A stretch of 64,000 nt of DNA from Candidatus Stammera capleta (GCA_015134395.1 CP043983.1:217295-281294); one strand, 5' to 3'; positions 1-13,164 are shown, numbered from the stretch's first letter. The notes: a model not told the origin generated them from the sequence alone. Numbers and translations: made by a program.

Positions 1-2123
1 TTTTTTTTTTTTTTTATTAATTTATTATTAGAATAAATTTTTATTATATTTATTTTTTTTATTTTATTTTTTTTAATTAATATACATTCTTTAATAATTT
101 TATTTATTAATATATTTTGATTAATTATAATAGTTATATCTCTTATATTGTTTGGAAATTTTGATATATTTTTTATTTTTTTTATTTTTTTTTTTAATAT
201 AAATTTAATTTTTATTTCAAATAAAAAAACTGAATGTTTTAATTTTAAATATTTTTTTATTTTATTATTTAACATTCCTATATATCCTATTTTTTTTTTT
301 TTATATTTTATATCTAAATTTTGAAATTTATCTAATATAAAATTATTAGATTTACTAAAATTTAATAATTTTATTTTTTTTTGTTTTATAAATATATGTT
401 CTAAGTCTCCTTTTATATCATAATAATCAAATAATTTATTATTTTTAATATATCAATTATTTAAATATTTATTTCCATAAATTATTGAAGCAAGATATTT
501 ATCTTGTTTATTTTTTTTATTTTTTTTTTTAAAACATGTTCCTATTTCAAATATTTTTATATTATCTTGTTGTCTTTTAGTATTAAAGCATAATGTATTT
601 AATAAATTTGGTATTAAAGATGTTCTTAATATTGACATTTTATTAGAAATAGGATTAATTATATTTATATAATTTTTTTTTCTAGAAAATATTTTTTGTT
701 TATATATATTTTCAAAATGAAAATTTATAATTTCTTTATATCCTATATTTGTTAATATATTTTTTATATTATATATTTTTTCAGAATAATTATTTTTTTT
801 TTTTATAATTATTTTTGTTTTAAAATTTTTTATTGGTATTTTATTATATCCATATATTTTTATTATTTCTTCTATTATATCTTCTTTTATATTTAAATCT
901 ATTCTTCATATAGGAATATATATATATATGTAATTATATTTTTTTTTAATTATTTTACATTTTATTTGTTTTATAATTTTATATATTTTATTTTTTGATA
1001 TATTAAATCCTATTTTTTTATTTATATATTTATATGATAATTTTATTTTTTTTTTTTTTATTTTAATATTATTTATATTTTTAATATTATTTATTATACC
1101 TCCATAATGATTTTTAATATTTTTTGCAATATTATATAAAGATATATTTTGTATATTTTTATTAAAATTACTTATATATTTATTTGTTTTATATTTATTA
1201 TTTATACTATTTTTTTTTAAAATTAAATTTTTTTTATATAATGGAGCTATAAAAATTATATTTTTTGTTTTTTTATTTATATATATATTTTTTTTATTTA
1301 AATTAAAAATTTTTTTATTTATATAAAAATTATTATTTTTAATAATTGATATGTTTTTTAATTTATCTAAATCAAAATAAATTATTTCTTGACCTAATTC
1401 TATTAAATTATAATTAATAATATCTTTTATATTATTATAAATATTAAATTGTAAAAATTTTAATTGATTTTTTATTTTATTATTAATATTTTTATTTATA
1501 TTTTTTATATTATTAATAATTATATATTTATAATTTATAATATTTTTTTTAAATTCTATATTTATTAAATATTTATTTTTTTTATATTTTTTATATTTTT
1601 TATTTTTTAATAAAATATTTTTTTTTTTAATTAATAAATATATTTCTCTAGATAAACCATATATATTATTACAATCTATTCTATTATTTGGTATATTTAT
1701 TTCTAAAATATTATTTTTTTCTATAAAATTATTTATTTTTTTTAATTTTTTTTTATTTTTTATATAATATAATATATATATATATTTTATATTAAATTGT
1801 TTTTTTTTTATAAAAAATATTTTTTTTATATTAATTTCGTTATAATTTATTAATATATATTTATTTAATATATTTTCTTTTATATTTTTAATATAAATTT
1901 TTATTTTTTTTTTATTTATTTTAAATTTAATATAAGAAAAATATTTAGAAATTTTTTTTTGTTTTATAACTTTTTTTATTATATATTTTTTATTTTTTTT
2001 TATTGAATTTAATAAATTTTTATTATTAATTTCAAATCCATTTTTATTTAATATATTTATAATATTTTTTATATGTAAATTACTTTTAAGATATTTTCTT
2101 ATTAATATTTCAGAAAATTTCAT
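1..2123 (-). CDS. pheT: Phenylalanyl-tRNA synthetase beta subunit (3' end cut by window edge)
   Basis: Beta chain of the alpha2-beta2 enzyme that charges tRNA-Phe. It begins MKFSEILIRKYL, close to E. coli MKFSELWLREWV, 15 bases after the pheS stop. About 707 codons are open to the left edge, against 795 in E. coli, so the C-terminal anticodon-binding-like domain is incomplete. The segment NNRIDCNNIYGLSRE matches the B1 domain, and YIPIWRIDLNI, with Trp written TGA, matches VPSWRFDI. The B3/B4 editing region is much shortened: the FGG and glutamate segment that binds mischarged Tyr-tRNA is not visible between KKTKNIIFIAPLY and NLILKKNSI. Charging probably works; proofreading is doubtful. The family call is secure. 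Confidence 0.95.
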
Positions 2124-2138
2124 TTTTAATACCAACAA

Positions 2139-3107
2139 TTAAAATTGTTTTAATAATTTTATATTATTTTTATACAAAATTCTTATATCAGATATATTAT
2201 ATTTTAACATTATTAATCTTTCTATTCCTATTCCAAATGCTAATCCTGAATATAATTTTATATTTATATTATTATTAATTAAAATATTAGGATGTATTAA
2301 ACCACATCCTAATATTTCTATTCATTTGTTATTTTTATTTTTTATAAAAACTTCAGCTGAAGGTTCAGTAAATGGAAAATATGATGGTAAAAATTTTATA
2401 TTAATTTTTTTTTTAAAAAAAAATAATATAAATTTTTTAATTATATATTTTAAATTAGAAAAATTTATATTTTTATCTATTAAAAAACAATCTAATTGAT
2501 GAAACATTGGTGTATGAGTTTTATCATAATCTTTTCTAAAAACACATCCAGATGTTATAATTTTTATAGGTGGTTTATTTTTTTTTATATATCTTATTTG
2601 CATACATGAAGTTTGTGTTCTTAATAAATTATTTTTATTTATTCAAAAAGTATCTTTTTTAGTTCTTGATGGATGATATTTATTAATATTTAATGAATCA
2701 AAATTATAATATACATTTTCTATTTCATTTCCTATAATATTTTCAAATCCTAATTTATAAAAAAATTTTTCTATTTTATTTATAGTTAATGTAATAGGAT
2801 GTTTATTTCCTATAATATAATTTCTTCCTGGAAGAAATAAATCTATATATTTATTATCTTTTTTTTTTTCATTAATTTTATTTTTATATAAATTTATATT
2901 ATAAATAATATATTTTTTTATTTTATTAATTTTTTTTCCTAATTTTGATTTTAAATTTTTTGGAGTATTTTTAAGTATATTTAGTAATTTTTTTATATAT
3001 CCTTTTTTTCCTAAATATTTAATACGTATTTTTTCAATTAATTTAATATTTTTAATATTTTTTATTTCTAATTTAAAATTTTTTATATCTTTATTAAAAT
3101 TAAACAT
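2139..3107 (-). CDS. pheS: Phenylalanyl-tRNA synthetase alpha subunit
   Basis: Catalytic alpha chain of PheRS, 322 residues against 327 in E. coli. Class II motif 2 is clear ([19 protein letters not shown]), as are the upstream LPGR stretch and KKDTFW before LRTQTS. The C-terminus carries [14 protein letters not shown], motif 3. Two Trp positions are TGA codons (DTF-W and NK-W-IEILGCG). An N-terminal coiled-coil region rich in Lys and Ile precedes the core. It lies downstream of rplT and just before pheT, as in enterobacteria; the pheM leader is not seen. No anomaly in the active site. Confidence 0.97.
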
Positions 3108-3132
3108 ATTAATTAAAATTTATTATAAATTA

Positions 3133-3480
3133 TTATTTATTTATTAATGATATAATTTTTTTAAAGGATTCTTTTTCATTATTTACTAAATCTGATAAAA
3201 TTTTTCTATTTATATTTAAAGATATATTTTTTATTTTTTTAATAAATATATTATATTTTAAATTATATTCTTTTAATTTTGAATTTATTTGAACTATTCA
3301 TAATCTTCTAAAAATTCTTTTTTTTTGTTTTCTATCTCTATATGAATATTGTCCAGATTTAATAATAGCTTGTTTAGCAGATTTATATGATCTAGATCTA
3401 GCACCATAATAACCTTTAGCTTGTTTTAATATTTTTTTATGTTTTTTTCTAGAAATAATTCCTCTTTTTATTCTAATCAT
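3133..3480 (-). CDS. rplT: Ribosomal protein L20
   Basis: Large-subunit assembly protein, 115 residues (118 in E. coli). The N-terminal half is strongly conserved: [18 protein letters not shown], then [19 protein letters not shown] and [14 protein letters not shown] followed by Trp encoded by TGA at 3298-3300, where E. coli has RQLW. The C-terminal 50 residues are more diverged but keep the pattern INRKILSDL. Gene order rpmI-rplT-pheS is conserved. In E. coli L20 represses rpmI-rplT by binding a leader mRNA; I see no recognisable copy of that structure here. Confidence 0.97.
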
Positions 3481-3492
3481 TTATTATACCTT

Positions 3493-3690
3493 TTATAAAT
3501 AAGGATTATTTTTTAATATTATTTTATTATTTGCTTTATTTACTATTTTTTTATTTTTTAAATGTCTTTTTCTTTTTTTATTTTTTTTAGTTAAAATATG
3601 TCTTAAATTTGTACATTTAAATTTTAATTTTCCAGAAGAAGTTTTTTTTATTCTTTTTTTTATTGCTTTAGTACTTTTTATTTTTATCAT
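3493..3690 (-). CDS. rpmI: Ribosomal protein L35
   Basis: 65-residue 50S protein, the same length as in E. coli. The motif NLRHILTKKNKKRKRHL is almost identical to NLRHILTKKATKRKRHL. The start ATG lies one base after tandem TAA TAA stops of infC, so translation of the two is probably coupled. It is followed after 12 bases by rplT, which has an AAGG-type ribosome site. No Trp and no oddities. Confidence 0.97.
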   Translation of the reverse strand: MIKIKSTKAIKKRIKKTSSGKLKFKCTNLRHILTKKNKKRKRHLKNKKIVNKANNKIILKNNPYL

Positions 3691-3694
3691 TTTA

Positions 3695-4228
3695 TTATTT
3701 TTTTGGATTTAATATCATAATAATTTGTTTATTTTCGTATTTTTTTGATAAATAATCTACATTAGTTAAATTTTTTAGTTTATTTTTAATTTTATTTAAC
3801 ATATTAATTGCTATATTTTTATATATTATTTCTCTTCCTCTAAGAATTATTGTTATTTTTATTTTATATTTTTTTTTTATAAATTTATAAATATTTTTAA
3901 TTTTTATTTTATAATCATTTTTATTTGTATTTAATCTAAATTTGATTTCTTTAATTTGAATAGATTTATTTTTTTTTTGTTTTTTTATATTTTTTTTTTT
4001 TTTATATATAAATTTACCATAATCTAATATTTTACATATAGGTGGATTATTATTTGGATTTATTTCTACTAAATCTAAATTAGATTTTTTTGCTAATTTT
4101 AATGCTTCTTTTTTTAATATTATTTCAGTTTTATTATTATTATTATATATAATTTTAACTTTATAACTTTTTATTTTTTCATTAATATTATATAATTTTT
4201 TTTTATTTTTTTTTTTATAGATTTTAAT
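3695..4228 (-). CDS. infC: Translation initiation factor IF-3, predicted ATT start
   Basis: IF-3 binds the 30S subunit, rejects non-initiator tRNA and unusual start codons, and keeps subunits apart. 177 residues (180 in E. coli). Recognised by NLDLVEINPNNNPPICKILD followed by YGKF, QIKEIKFR and, in the C-domain, GREI and QIIMILNPKK. No ATG fits: AAGGAG at 4235-4240 sits six bases before ATT AAA at 4223-4228, exactly the codon pair (AUU AAA) that opens E. coli infC and makes it self-regulated. Lies between thrS and rpmI as in E. coli. The start is inferred from the alignment and ribosome site. Confidence 0.95.
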   Translation of the reverse strand: MKIYKKKNKKKLYNINEKIKSYKVKIIYNNNNKTEIILKKEALKLAKKSNLDLVEINPNNNPPICKILDYGKFIYKKKKNIKKQKKNKSIQIKEIKFRLNTNKNDYKIKIKNIYKFIKKKYKIKITIILRGREIIYKNIAINMLNKIKNKLKNLTNVDYLSKKYENKQIIMILNPKK

Positions 4229-4238
4229 AATTATCTCC

Positions 4239-5447
4239 TTAAATATATTTTATTTTTTTTTTTATTTTTTTTATAAATTTTTTTATATAAGTTTTTTTTA
4301 ATTTGTTTTTTTTATTTATTCTAATATTTATTTTATTATTTTCTAATTCTTTATCACCGCATACTATTATATAAGGTATTTTTTGTAAAGTATGTTCTCT
4401 TATTTTAAATTTTATATTTTTATCTCTAAAATCTCCTATTGATCTAATATTATTTTTTATTAATTTATTTAAAATTTTATTTGAATATTTTTTATGTTTT
4501 TTTGAAATACTAATTACTACTATTTGTATAGGAGTTAACCATAATGGTAATCACCCATTTGTTTCTTCAATAATTATACCTATAAATCTTTCTAATGATC
4601 CTAATATAGCTCTATGTATAATAATTATTTTTTTTTTTATATTTTTTTTATTTAAATAGTTTATTTTTAATTTTTTAGATAAACAAAAATCTAATTGTAT
4701 AGTACCACATTGTCATTTTCTTTTTAAAGAATCTTTTAAAACAAATTCTATTTTAGGTCCATAAAAAGCACCTTCACCTTTTTTAATTTTAAATTTTATA
4801 TTTTTTTTATTTAAAATATTAATTAATTTTTTTTCTGATTTATTTCATATTGATGAATTACCTAAGTATTTTTTTGGTTTTGTAGATATATATATATATA
4901 TATATTTAAAATTAAATATTTTATATATTTCTAAAGTCATATCTATACATTTTGATATTTCTTTACTTATTTGTTTTGACGTACAAAATATATGTGCATC
5001 ATCTTGTATAAAAGATCTTGTTCTCATTAATCCATGTAAAGATCCTGAATTTTCATTTCTATGACAAATTCCAAATTCTGCAAATCTTATTGGTAAATTT
5101 TTATATGATCTTATTTTTTGTTTATATATTTCAATATGTCCAAGACAATTCATTGGTTTTATACAATATATATTTTTTTTATTATTTGTATAAAATATAT
5201 ATTTATTATAATTTTTTCAATGTCCACTATTTATTCACATATTTCTATTTATTAGAATAGAAGTTTTTACTTCATAATAATTATATTTTATAAATTTTTT
5301 TCTTAATAATTTTTTTATATTTTTTAATATTATTAAACCTTTATAATGTCAAAATATCATTCCTGGGGAATTATTATTTATATGATATAAATCTAATTTT
5401 TTATTTATTATTCTATGATCTATTTTTTTATTTTTATTAATATTCAT
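4239..5447 (-). CDS. thrS: Threonyl-tRNA synthetase lacking the N-terminal TGS and editing domains
   Basis: Charges tRNA-Thr. 402 residues against 642 in E. coli: the protein starts at [19 protein letters not shown], which aligns with the beginning of the catalytic core (RDHRKIGKQLDL, about residue 243). The TGS domain and the N2 editing domain that hydrolyses Ser-tRNA-Thr are therefore missing, and the upstream DNA shows no remnant. The catalytic core is intact: [63 protein letters not shown]. The anticodon domain ends with [21 protein letters not shown]. First gene of the thrS-infC-rpmI-rplT-pheST operon. Confidence 0.96.
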
Positions 5448-5926
5448 ATAATTTAATTATATTATTTAAATTTTTATAATTTATTATTTATATATAAATA
5501 TTAATAATTTAAATATTTAAATTTATTTATTTATATATATAATTAAAAAATATTTACAATAATAATTATATTATTATATATATCTAATTTAATATTTTAT
5601 AATTTATTTAATATATATATATATTATAATTTATTTATTTTAAATTTATAAGTTTTATTTTATAAAATATAATAGTTAAATTTTTAATAAATTAATATAA
5701 TTTTATAAATTTATTTATTTTAATAAAATATATTAACATTTAATTTTATTATATTTTATAATTTATATTTTAATTATTTTATTATTAATTATAAATTATA
5801 TATTTATTTATAATATTTAATAAATATGTTATTATATTTAATATTTTATTTTAAAATTAAGTATATTATTAATATAATTATAAATTATAAATTATAAATT
5901 ATAAATTAATATTAAATTAAATAATT
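5448..5926. other. 479-base divergent intergenic region
   Basis: Gene-free spacer between thrS (minus) and ydjM (plus), almost pure A/T. It must carry the promoters of both operons, but -10-like TATAAT strings are so frequent in this composition that none can be singled out. The only regular structure is four exact copies of TAAATTA at 5881-5908, ending 18 bases before the ydjM start. No tRNA or conserved reading frame found. Confidence 0.6.
5881..5908. repeat. Tandem repeat, 4 x 7 bp (TAAATTA)
   Basis: Four perfect head-to-tail copies of the heptamer TAAATTA immediately upstream of ydjM. Could be a slippage-made microsatellite or lie within the promoter of the ydjM-recCBD block; the sequence alone does not decide. 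Confidence 0.8.
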
Positions 5927-6493
5927 ATGAATGCTAAAAATCATTTAATTTTTTCTTTTTCTTTTGTTTTATTATTTATAAAAATTTTAAATAATTTTTT
6001 TAATATTAATATTGATTTATGACATACTATATCTAGTTCTTTTATATCATGTTTATTACCAGATTTAGATCATCCTAAATCTTTAATAGGATTAAAATTA
6101 AAATATATTAATTTTTTATGATTTTTTTTTGGTCATAGAAAATTTACTCATAGTTTATTTGGATTTATTATTTTTTTGTTTTTATTATTAAAATTAAATT
6201 TAATATATTTTAATTTTAATTTAGATATTATTATTGGTATGTTATTAGGTTATTTTAGTCATATTTTAGCTGATATGTTAACTATTAATGGAATAAATTT
6301 TTTATGACCTATAAAATTAAAATTTAGAATACCAATAATATATTTTTTTTTAAAAAAATATGAATATTATTTTTGTTTGATTATGTTATTTTTTTCTTTA
6401 TTTATAGATAAAATTTTTATATTAAAAAAAATTTTTATTAAAATATTTTTTATATGTTTATATTATATCAATCTAATAATTTTAAAATATTAA
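5927..6493 (+). CDS. ydjM: YdjM-like inner-membrane protein (DUF457, predicted metal-dependent hydrolase)
   Basis: 188 residues, similar to E. coli YdjM along its length: MNAKNHLIFS for MTAEGHLLFS, CLLPDLDHPKSLIGLKLK for CLLPDIDHPKSFLGQRLK, FGHRKFTHSL for FGHRGFTHSL, and LGYFSHILADMLT for LGYLSHILADMLT. The conserved His/Asp residues (LPDLDHPKS, HRKFTHS, HILADM) suggest a metal site. Several hydrophobic segments imply an inner-membrane protein. Molecular function is unknown; in E. coli the gene belongs to the LexA (SOS) regulon. The last 40 bases overlap the start of recC, so the two are likely cotranscribed, an arrangement not found in E. coli. Confidence 0.9.
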
Positions 6494-9400
6494 AAAATAT
6501 TATGTTTAATATATTAAAAAAAAAAATTATTAAAAATAATATTTTTTTAAAAACAATTATATTAACATATAATAGTAATATTTCTTTTATATTAAAAATA
6601 TTTTTAGCAAAAAAATTAGGTATATGTGCTAATTTTAATTTTATTTTACCTTCTAAATTTATATGAAAAATTTATAGAATTATATTACCAGAAATACCTA
6701 AAATTTATTTTTTTAATAAAAATAATTTAGTTTGAATAATAATGAAATTATTACCAAAATTAATTAATTTAAATGAATTTATTTTTGTTAAGAATTATTT
6801 AAATAAAGATTATAATTATGAAAAATTATTTAATTTATCTTATAATATGGCTCATATATATAATGAGTATCTTATATATAGAGTAGATTGATTAAAAAAA
6901 TGAGAAAATTTTAAATTTATTAAAGAAATTAATAATAATTTTAATGAAAAATGACAGTCTATTTTATGAAGAAAGTTATTAAATTATTTTTTAAAAAAAT
7001 ATAATTGTAAATGAAATGAATCTAATATTTATTATGAATTTTTAAAAAAAATAAATACTAGGTATATTTATTTAAATAAATTAATATATAAGGATGTATT
7101 TTTATTTAATATTTCATGTATTCCTCCTATACATTTAAATGTTATATATTTATTATCTAAATATATAAATGTTCATTATTTTTTAATAAATCCTTTATAT
7201 GAATATTGATATAATAAATTTTTTTTTGATAAAAAATTTTTTGTAAATAATAATATAAAATTTAAATTTTATTTTAATAATAAAAATAATAAATTAAATT
7301 CAATTTTATTAAATTGAGGAAAAAATTTTTCTGAATATTTATATTTATTATCTAAATATAATTTTTATGAATATAATTATTTTTATAAATTTAAAAATAA
7401 TAATATTTTAAAAAAAATAAAAAATAAAATTTTAAATTTTAACAATTTTTATTTTTTTAATAAAAATAAATTATTAAATAATAATAATGATAATTTAATA
7501 ATTAGAAATTATTATAGTTATTTTGAAGAAATATATGAATTAAAGAATTTTTTATTATATTTAATTTTAAATAATTTATATAAAATAAGTGATATCATTG
7601 TTTTAGTTAATGATTTGGAATTATATTATCCTTATATAAATTTAATTTTTTCTGATCATTTATATTATAAATATTTACCTTTTAATATTATGAAATATAA
7701 TTCTATTTATGATAATGAAATATTAAATATATTTTTAAATTTATTAGATATATATAATAGAGAATTTACTTTTACTGAAGTATTATTTTTTTTAAAAAAA
7801 AAAGTTATTTTAAATAAATTTAATATTGATTATGATGAACTTAATATAATTTTTAATATAATTAAAGATATTGGTGTATATAGTGATTTAAATAATTTTT
7901 TTTATAATTATTCATTTAATAAATTTAGTTATTATAGTTTAATTAATGGAATTAAACGTATTTTATTAGGATATTGTATAAATAAAGATTTTTGTATTTG
8001 AAATAATATTGTACCTTATAATTTATTATCTAATAATTTTTTTTATAATATAATTGAAAAAATTTCAGATTTTTTATTTAAAATTATTTATTGAAAAAAT
8101 GAATTAAATAAAAAAAAAGTTTTTTCTGATTGAATATTAATTTGTAAATCTTTTTTAAATGATTTTTTTGATAATAAAATAATTAATAAATGTATTTATT
8201 TAAATAATGAATTATGATCTAAATTATTATTTCATTATAATTTTTGTAATTTAAATATTAAATTTAATATTAATGTTTTTAAAAAAATATTATTAAAATT
8301 TATAAATATTAATAAAAAAAATAAAAATTTTTCTATTAGTCATATTAATTTTTGTTCTTTTTTTTCATTGCGTTCAGTATCTTTTAAAGTAATATGTTTA
8401 ATTGGTATGAATGATAATATATATTTAAAAGATATATTTAATAATGATATTAATTTAATTACTTTAAATACAAGAATAGGAGATAGAGATAAAATTTATG
8501 ATTATAAATATGCTTTTTTAGAATCTTTATTTTCATCTGAAAAAAAATTATATATTAGTTATATTAATTTTTCTTTTATAAAAAATATAATTTGTTTTCC
8601 TTCAATATTATTAAAAAATTTATTAAATTTTATTAATTATAAAAATATTAATTTTATTAAATTTAAATATAAATATTTAAATTTAAATTATAATTTAAAT
8701 ATTATAAGTAATAATAATTTTTGTTTTTTTTTTAAAAAAAAGAATTTTTTAAATTTTTATAATAAAAATATTTTAATTTCTTTAGATATAATTGAAGTTT
8801 TTTGAAGTAATCCAATAAAATATTTTTTTAATAATTTATTGAATATAAAATATTTTATTTCTGATACATATATTTCTAGAAAAGAATTATTTTTTAGTAA
8901 TATAAAAAAAATATATTTATTAAGATTTAAAATTATTAAATTTATTATAAAAAATAAAAATATTAATGATATATTTAATTATTTAAAATATTTAAATTTA
9001 TTTCCTATTAATAATTTTGGTAAAATTTTATGAAATAAAGAAAAAAAATTTTTTTTATTTTTTTTTAAATATATAAAATATAAAATATTAAAAATAAAAA
9101 AAAAATTTTTTATTTATAAATTTCATAAATTTATAATTTATGGATTTTTTAATAAATATAAAAATGGATTATTTAATTGATTACCTAAAAAAATTAATTT
9201 AATAGATGCTTTAAAATTTTGAATAAATCATTTAATATTATGTTTTTTTAATAATTTAACTGATTATAGTTATTTATATGGATATAATGAAATATGATTA
9301 TTTCCTCCATTAGATAAATATTTAGCAGAAATTTATTTAAGTAAATATGTTTATGGATATATTAATAGTTTTATGTATCCTATATTTTTATTACCTGAAT

Positions 9401-9663
9401 CTAGTAATATATGATTTTTTTATGCATATAATTTTTATAATAAAAAAAAATTAAATAATTTAACTAATGCAAAAAAAAAATTATTTAATTTTTTTTATGG
9501 TAATAATTTTTATAAAGGAGAATATAATAATTTATATATTTATTATTTTATAAATAGATATTATAAAAATATTAATTTAGATTTTATAATTAAAGAAATA
9601 GAAAGATGATTATTACCTTTATTTAATAATTTAATAATAAAAAAATATAATTATAAATTATAA
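6454..9663 (+). CDS. recC: Exodeoxyribonuclease V subunit RecC
   Basis: Chi-recognition and scaffold subunit of RecBCD, which processes double-strand ends. 1,069 residues (1,122 in E. coli), one uninterrupted frame with many TGA-coded Trp. The N-terminus MFILYQSNNFKILKNIMF aligns with MLRVYHSNRLDVLEALME; further matches are GICANFNFILPSKFIW, RSVSFKVICLIGMND with LITLNTRIGDRD, KKLYISYINFSF, and the C-terminal ERWLLPLF. The Chi channel residues cannot be judged by eye. It overlaps ydjM by 40 bases and is followed 3 bases later by recB. Gene order C-B-D is enterobacterial except that ptrA is missing between recC and recB. Confidence 0.96.
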
Positions 9664-9666
9664 TTT

Positions 9667-12600
9667 ATGAATAAAAAAAATTTTTTTAATTATTTAAATA
9701 TGAATTTAGGAAGAAGTAATTTAATAGAATCTTCTGCTGGAACTGGAAAAACAAATATAATTTCTTTATTATATTTACGTTTTTTATTATGTATAAATTT
9801 AGATAATTTATATAATTATAATATAAATAATATTTTAATAGTTACATTTACAGATTCTGCTATTTTAGAAATTAAAAATAGAATTATAGATAATATAAAA
9901 AATTTACGTATTTCTTGTATTAAAAATTATGTTATAGATAGTAAAATATCTGATATATTTTATTATATAAAAGATAGACCTAATATAATTAATTTATTAA
10001 TACAATATGAAAATATTATTGATAAATCTTCTATTTTTACTATACATAGTTTTTGTAAAAAAATACTTTTTTCTTATTTTATGATTACTAAAGTAAATTG
10101 TTTTTCTAAAATTATTAATAATGAATTTGAATTAATTTATGATTTGATAATTAATTTTTGAAGAGAATATTTTTATCCATTAGATAATAAAATAACTAAA
10201 ATAGTATTTAGTTATTGATCTAATCCAAAAAAATTATTTGAATCTATTTATAATATTTTAAATTTTATATATTTTGATTTTTCATATAATATTAAATATT
10301 ATTCTATTAAGGATTGTTATAATAAAATTATTAATTTTATATTTTTATTAAAAAAAAAATGAATTTTAAATTATAAAAAATTATATAATTTTTTATTAAA
10401 AAATAATTATTATAAATTTATATGTAATAAAAAAAAATTATTATATTTATTTAATGAAATAAATATTTGATCTAATTATAAAAATATAGATTTTTATTTA
10501 CCAAAATTTTTATATAAATTAGGTTATAAATATTTATTAAAAATTAAAAATATTAAATTTTTGAAAAATATTAGTATTTGCAAATTAATAGATAATGTTT
10601 TATATAAAATTAAAGATTTATATAAATTTATTATTATTAAATGTTTTAAATATATAAAAAAAAAATATTTTTTTTTTAAAAAAAATAATTTTCTTTTAAG
10701 TTTTAATGACTTAATTATTAAAATAAATAATCTTATAAAAAATAAAAACAGATATTTTATTAATTTAATAAGAAATAATTATCCTATTATTTTTATAGAT
10801 GAATTTCAGGATACTGATTTTTTACAATGTAATATTTTTAATAAAATATATATACAAAATAAAGAATTTAATACTAAAATTATATTAATAGGTGATCCTA
10901 AACAATCTATATATACATTTAGAGGTGCAAATATTTTTAGTTATATTAAAATAAAAAAAAATATTGATTTTTTATATAATTTTAATGTAAATTGAAGATC
11001 TTCTATTTTATTTATAAAATCATTAAATTATTTATTTAATAAAATAAATAATCCATTTATTTTTAAAAATATAAAATATATTTCAGTTATTCCATCAAAT
11101 AAAAGTAAATTTTTGTTTATTTTAAAAAATAATAAAATTATTAATTCAATAAAATTTTTTATTCTTAATAATTTTAATGATATTGATTATAAAATACAAA
11201 TATCTAAATTTTGTGCTATTAAAATATTTAATATTTTATTTAATAAAAAAAATAATTATTTTATTTTAAATAAAAAAAAAAAAAGAAAAATAATAGCTTC
11301 AGATATAGCTTTATTAGTATATAAAAATTCTGATATAAAAATAATTTTAAATGTTTTTAAAGAATTTAATTTACCAATTAATTATATTTTAGATAAAAGT
11401 AATATTTTTAGTACTTTAGAAGCAAAAGAAATTATGTTTATATTAAAATCTATATTATTTCCAGAATCAATTACTAATATATGTAATGCTTTATCTACAT
11501 ATTTATTTGATTTTGATTTTTTTGTTATAAATAAATATATAAAGAATAAATTAATGTATGTAAAATTAATTAAAGAATTTTATGATTATTATAATATATG
11601 AGAAAATTTTGGTATATATTCTTTATTAAAATTTTTATTAGATAATAGAAAAAAAAATAAATTTAATTTATATAAATATTATGAATATAAAAAAAATGTT
11701 TTACATATAGTTGAAATATTAGAAAAAGAATTTTATAAAATAAAAGATAAATTTTTATTATTAAATTGATTAAATGATACTATAATGAATAGTAATGATA
11801 ATAATAATCCTGAATATTATATAAGATCATCTTTTTTAAATTGTAATAAGGGTATAAATATATCTACTATACATAAATCTAAAGGTTTACAATATAATAT
11901 AGTTTGAATTCCTTTTTTAGTAAGTTTTAGTAAATTTAATAATTTAAATATTTTTTATAATCGTAAAAATTGTAGAATAAATAATAATTTATATGATAAA
12001 TATAAAAAAAAAGAATTTTTTATAAATGAAGAAACATTATCTGAGGAAATGCGTTTATTTTATGTTGCTATAACAAGAGCTGTTTATCAATGTAATATTA
12101 TTTTATATGATATAAAAAATAATTTTTATAATAAAAGTTTTTGTTTTACACCTATAGGTAGATTATTATGTTGTAATAATAATTATAATTTTAAATATTT
12201 TAAAAATAATATATATAAATTTATTAATTTTAAATATATTACAATTAATATTATTAATTTATATATTTTTTTTAAAGAAAATGTATTAAAAAAAGTTTTT
12301 TTAATTTTAAAAAAAAAAAAAATTTTTTTTATAAAAAAATTTAATTTTTATTTGGTTGATAATATAATAAATTATTCAAAAATAATTCATATAAAAAATA
12401 AGTTTATATTTAATTTTAAAAATAAAAATATTAATATATATTCTATATTACCTAAAGGTAAAAATATAGGTAATTTTTTTCATAAAATTTTAGAGAAAAT
12501 AAATTTTTCGTTAAATAATTATAATGAAATTATTTTATTTTATATTAATAAATTTAATATTAATAAAAAATTTTTTTTTATTATAAAAAGAAATTTATTT

Positions 12601-13149
12601 AATATAATAAATGTTATTTTGTTTCCTTTAAATATTAATTTAAAAAATAATGAAATTTCTTTTTTTTGAAAAGAATTTGATTTTATTATATATATAAAAA
12701 AAATATTATGTTTTAATAAATATAATAATATTATAAAAAAATATGATAATTTATCTAAATTATGTTCAAATATTAATTTAAAAGATAAATTTAAAGGTTT
12801 TTTAAATGGTTTTATAGATTTAATTTTTATATATAAAAATAAATATTATATTATAGATTATAAATCTGATTGATTTGGTAATAATTATAATGATTATAAA
12901 AATAATAATTTATATAAAATAATGTGTCATCATAGATATGATATACAATATCAAATATATTCTATTGCTTTGCATAAATATTTAAAATTAAATATTTATA
13001 ATTATGATTATTCAATTCATTTTGGTGGTATATATTATATATTTTTAAGAGGATTATTATTAGATAATAATAATAATTCTTTTAGTGGTTTATTTTATAT
13101 AAAACCTAATTTAAATTTAATTAATAAATTAAATGATTTTTTTTTTTAA
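9667..13149 (+). CDS. recB: Exodeoxyribonuclease V subunit RecB (helicase-nuclease)
   Basis: 3'-5' helicase and sole nuclease of RecBCD. 1,160 residues (1,180 in E. coli). Walker A is SSAGTGKTN near residue 24; UvrD-type motifs follow: NILIVTFTDSAI, IFIDEFQDTDFLQC (motif II), IILIGDPKQSIYTFRGA (motif III), STIHKSKGLQYNIVW (motif V) and RLFYVAITRAVYQC (motif VI). The C-terminal nuclease domain is complete: GFIDLIF, IIDYKSDW and the HRYDIQYQIYSIALHKYL block, so the Asp/Lys catalytic set of the PD-(D/E)XK fold is kept. Trp is read from TGA at several of these sites. It appears functional. Confidence 0.97.
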
Positions 13150-13164
13150 TAAAAAGGTTTATTA

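Noticed and set aside
4880-4906. (TA)n run as a possible microsatellite element
   Set aside because: In-frame within thrS, coding alternating Ile and Tyr; consistent with composition bias.
5448-5926. CRISPR array or phage/IS remnant in gene-free spacers
   Set aside because: No spaced repeats of 24-40 bases, no transposase-like frames and no terminal inverted repeats anywhere in the window.
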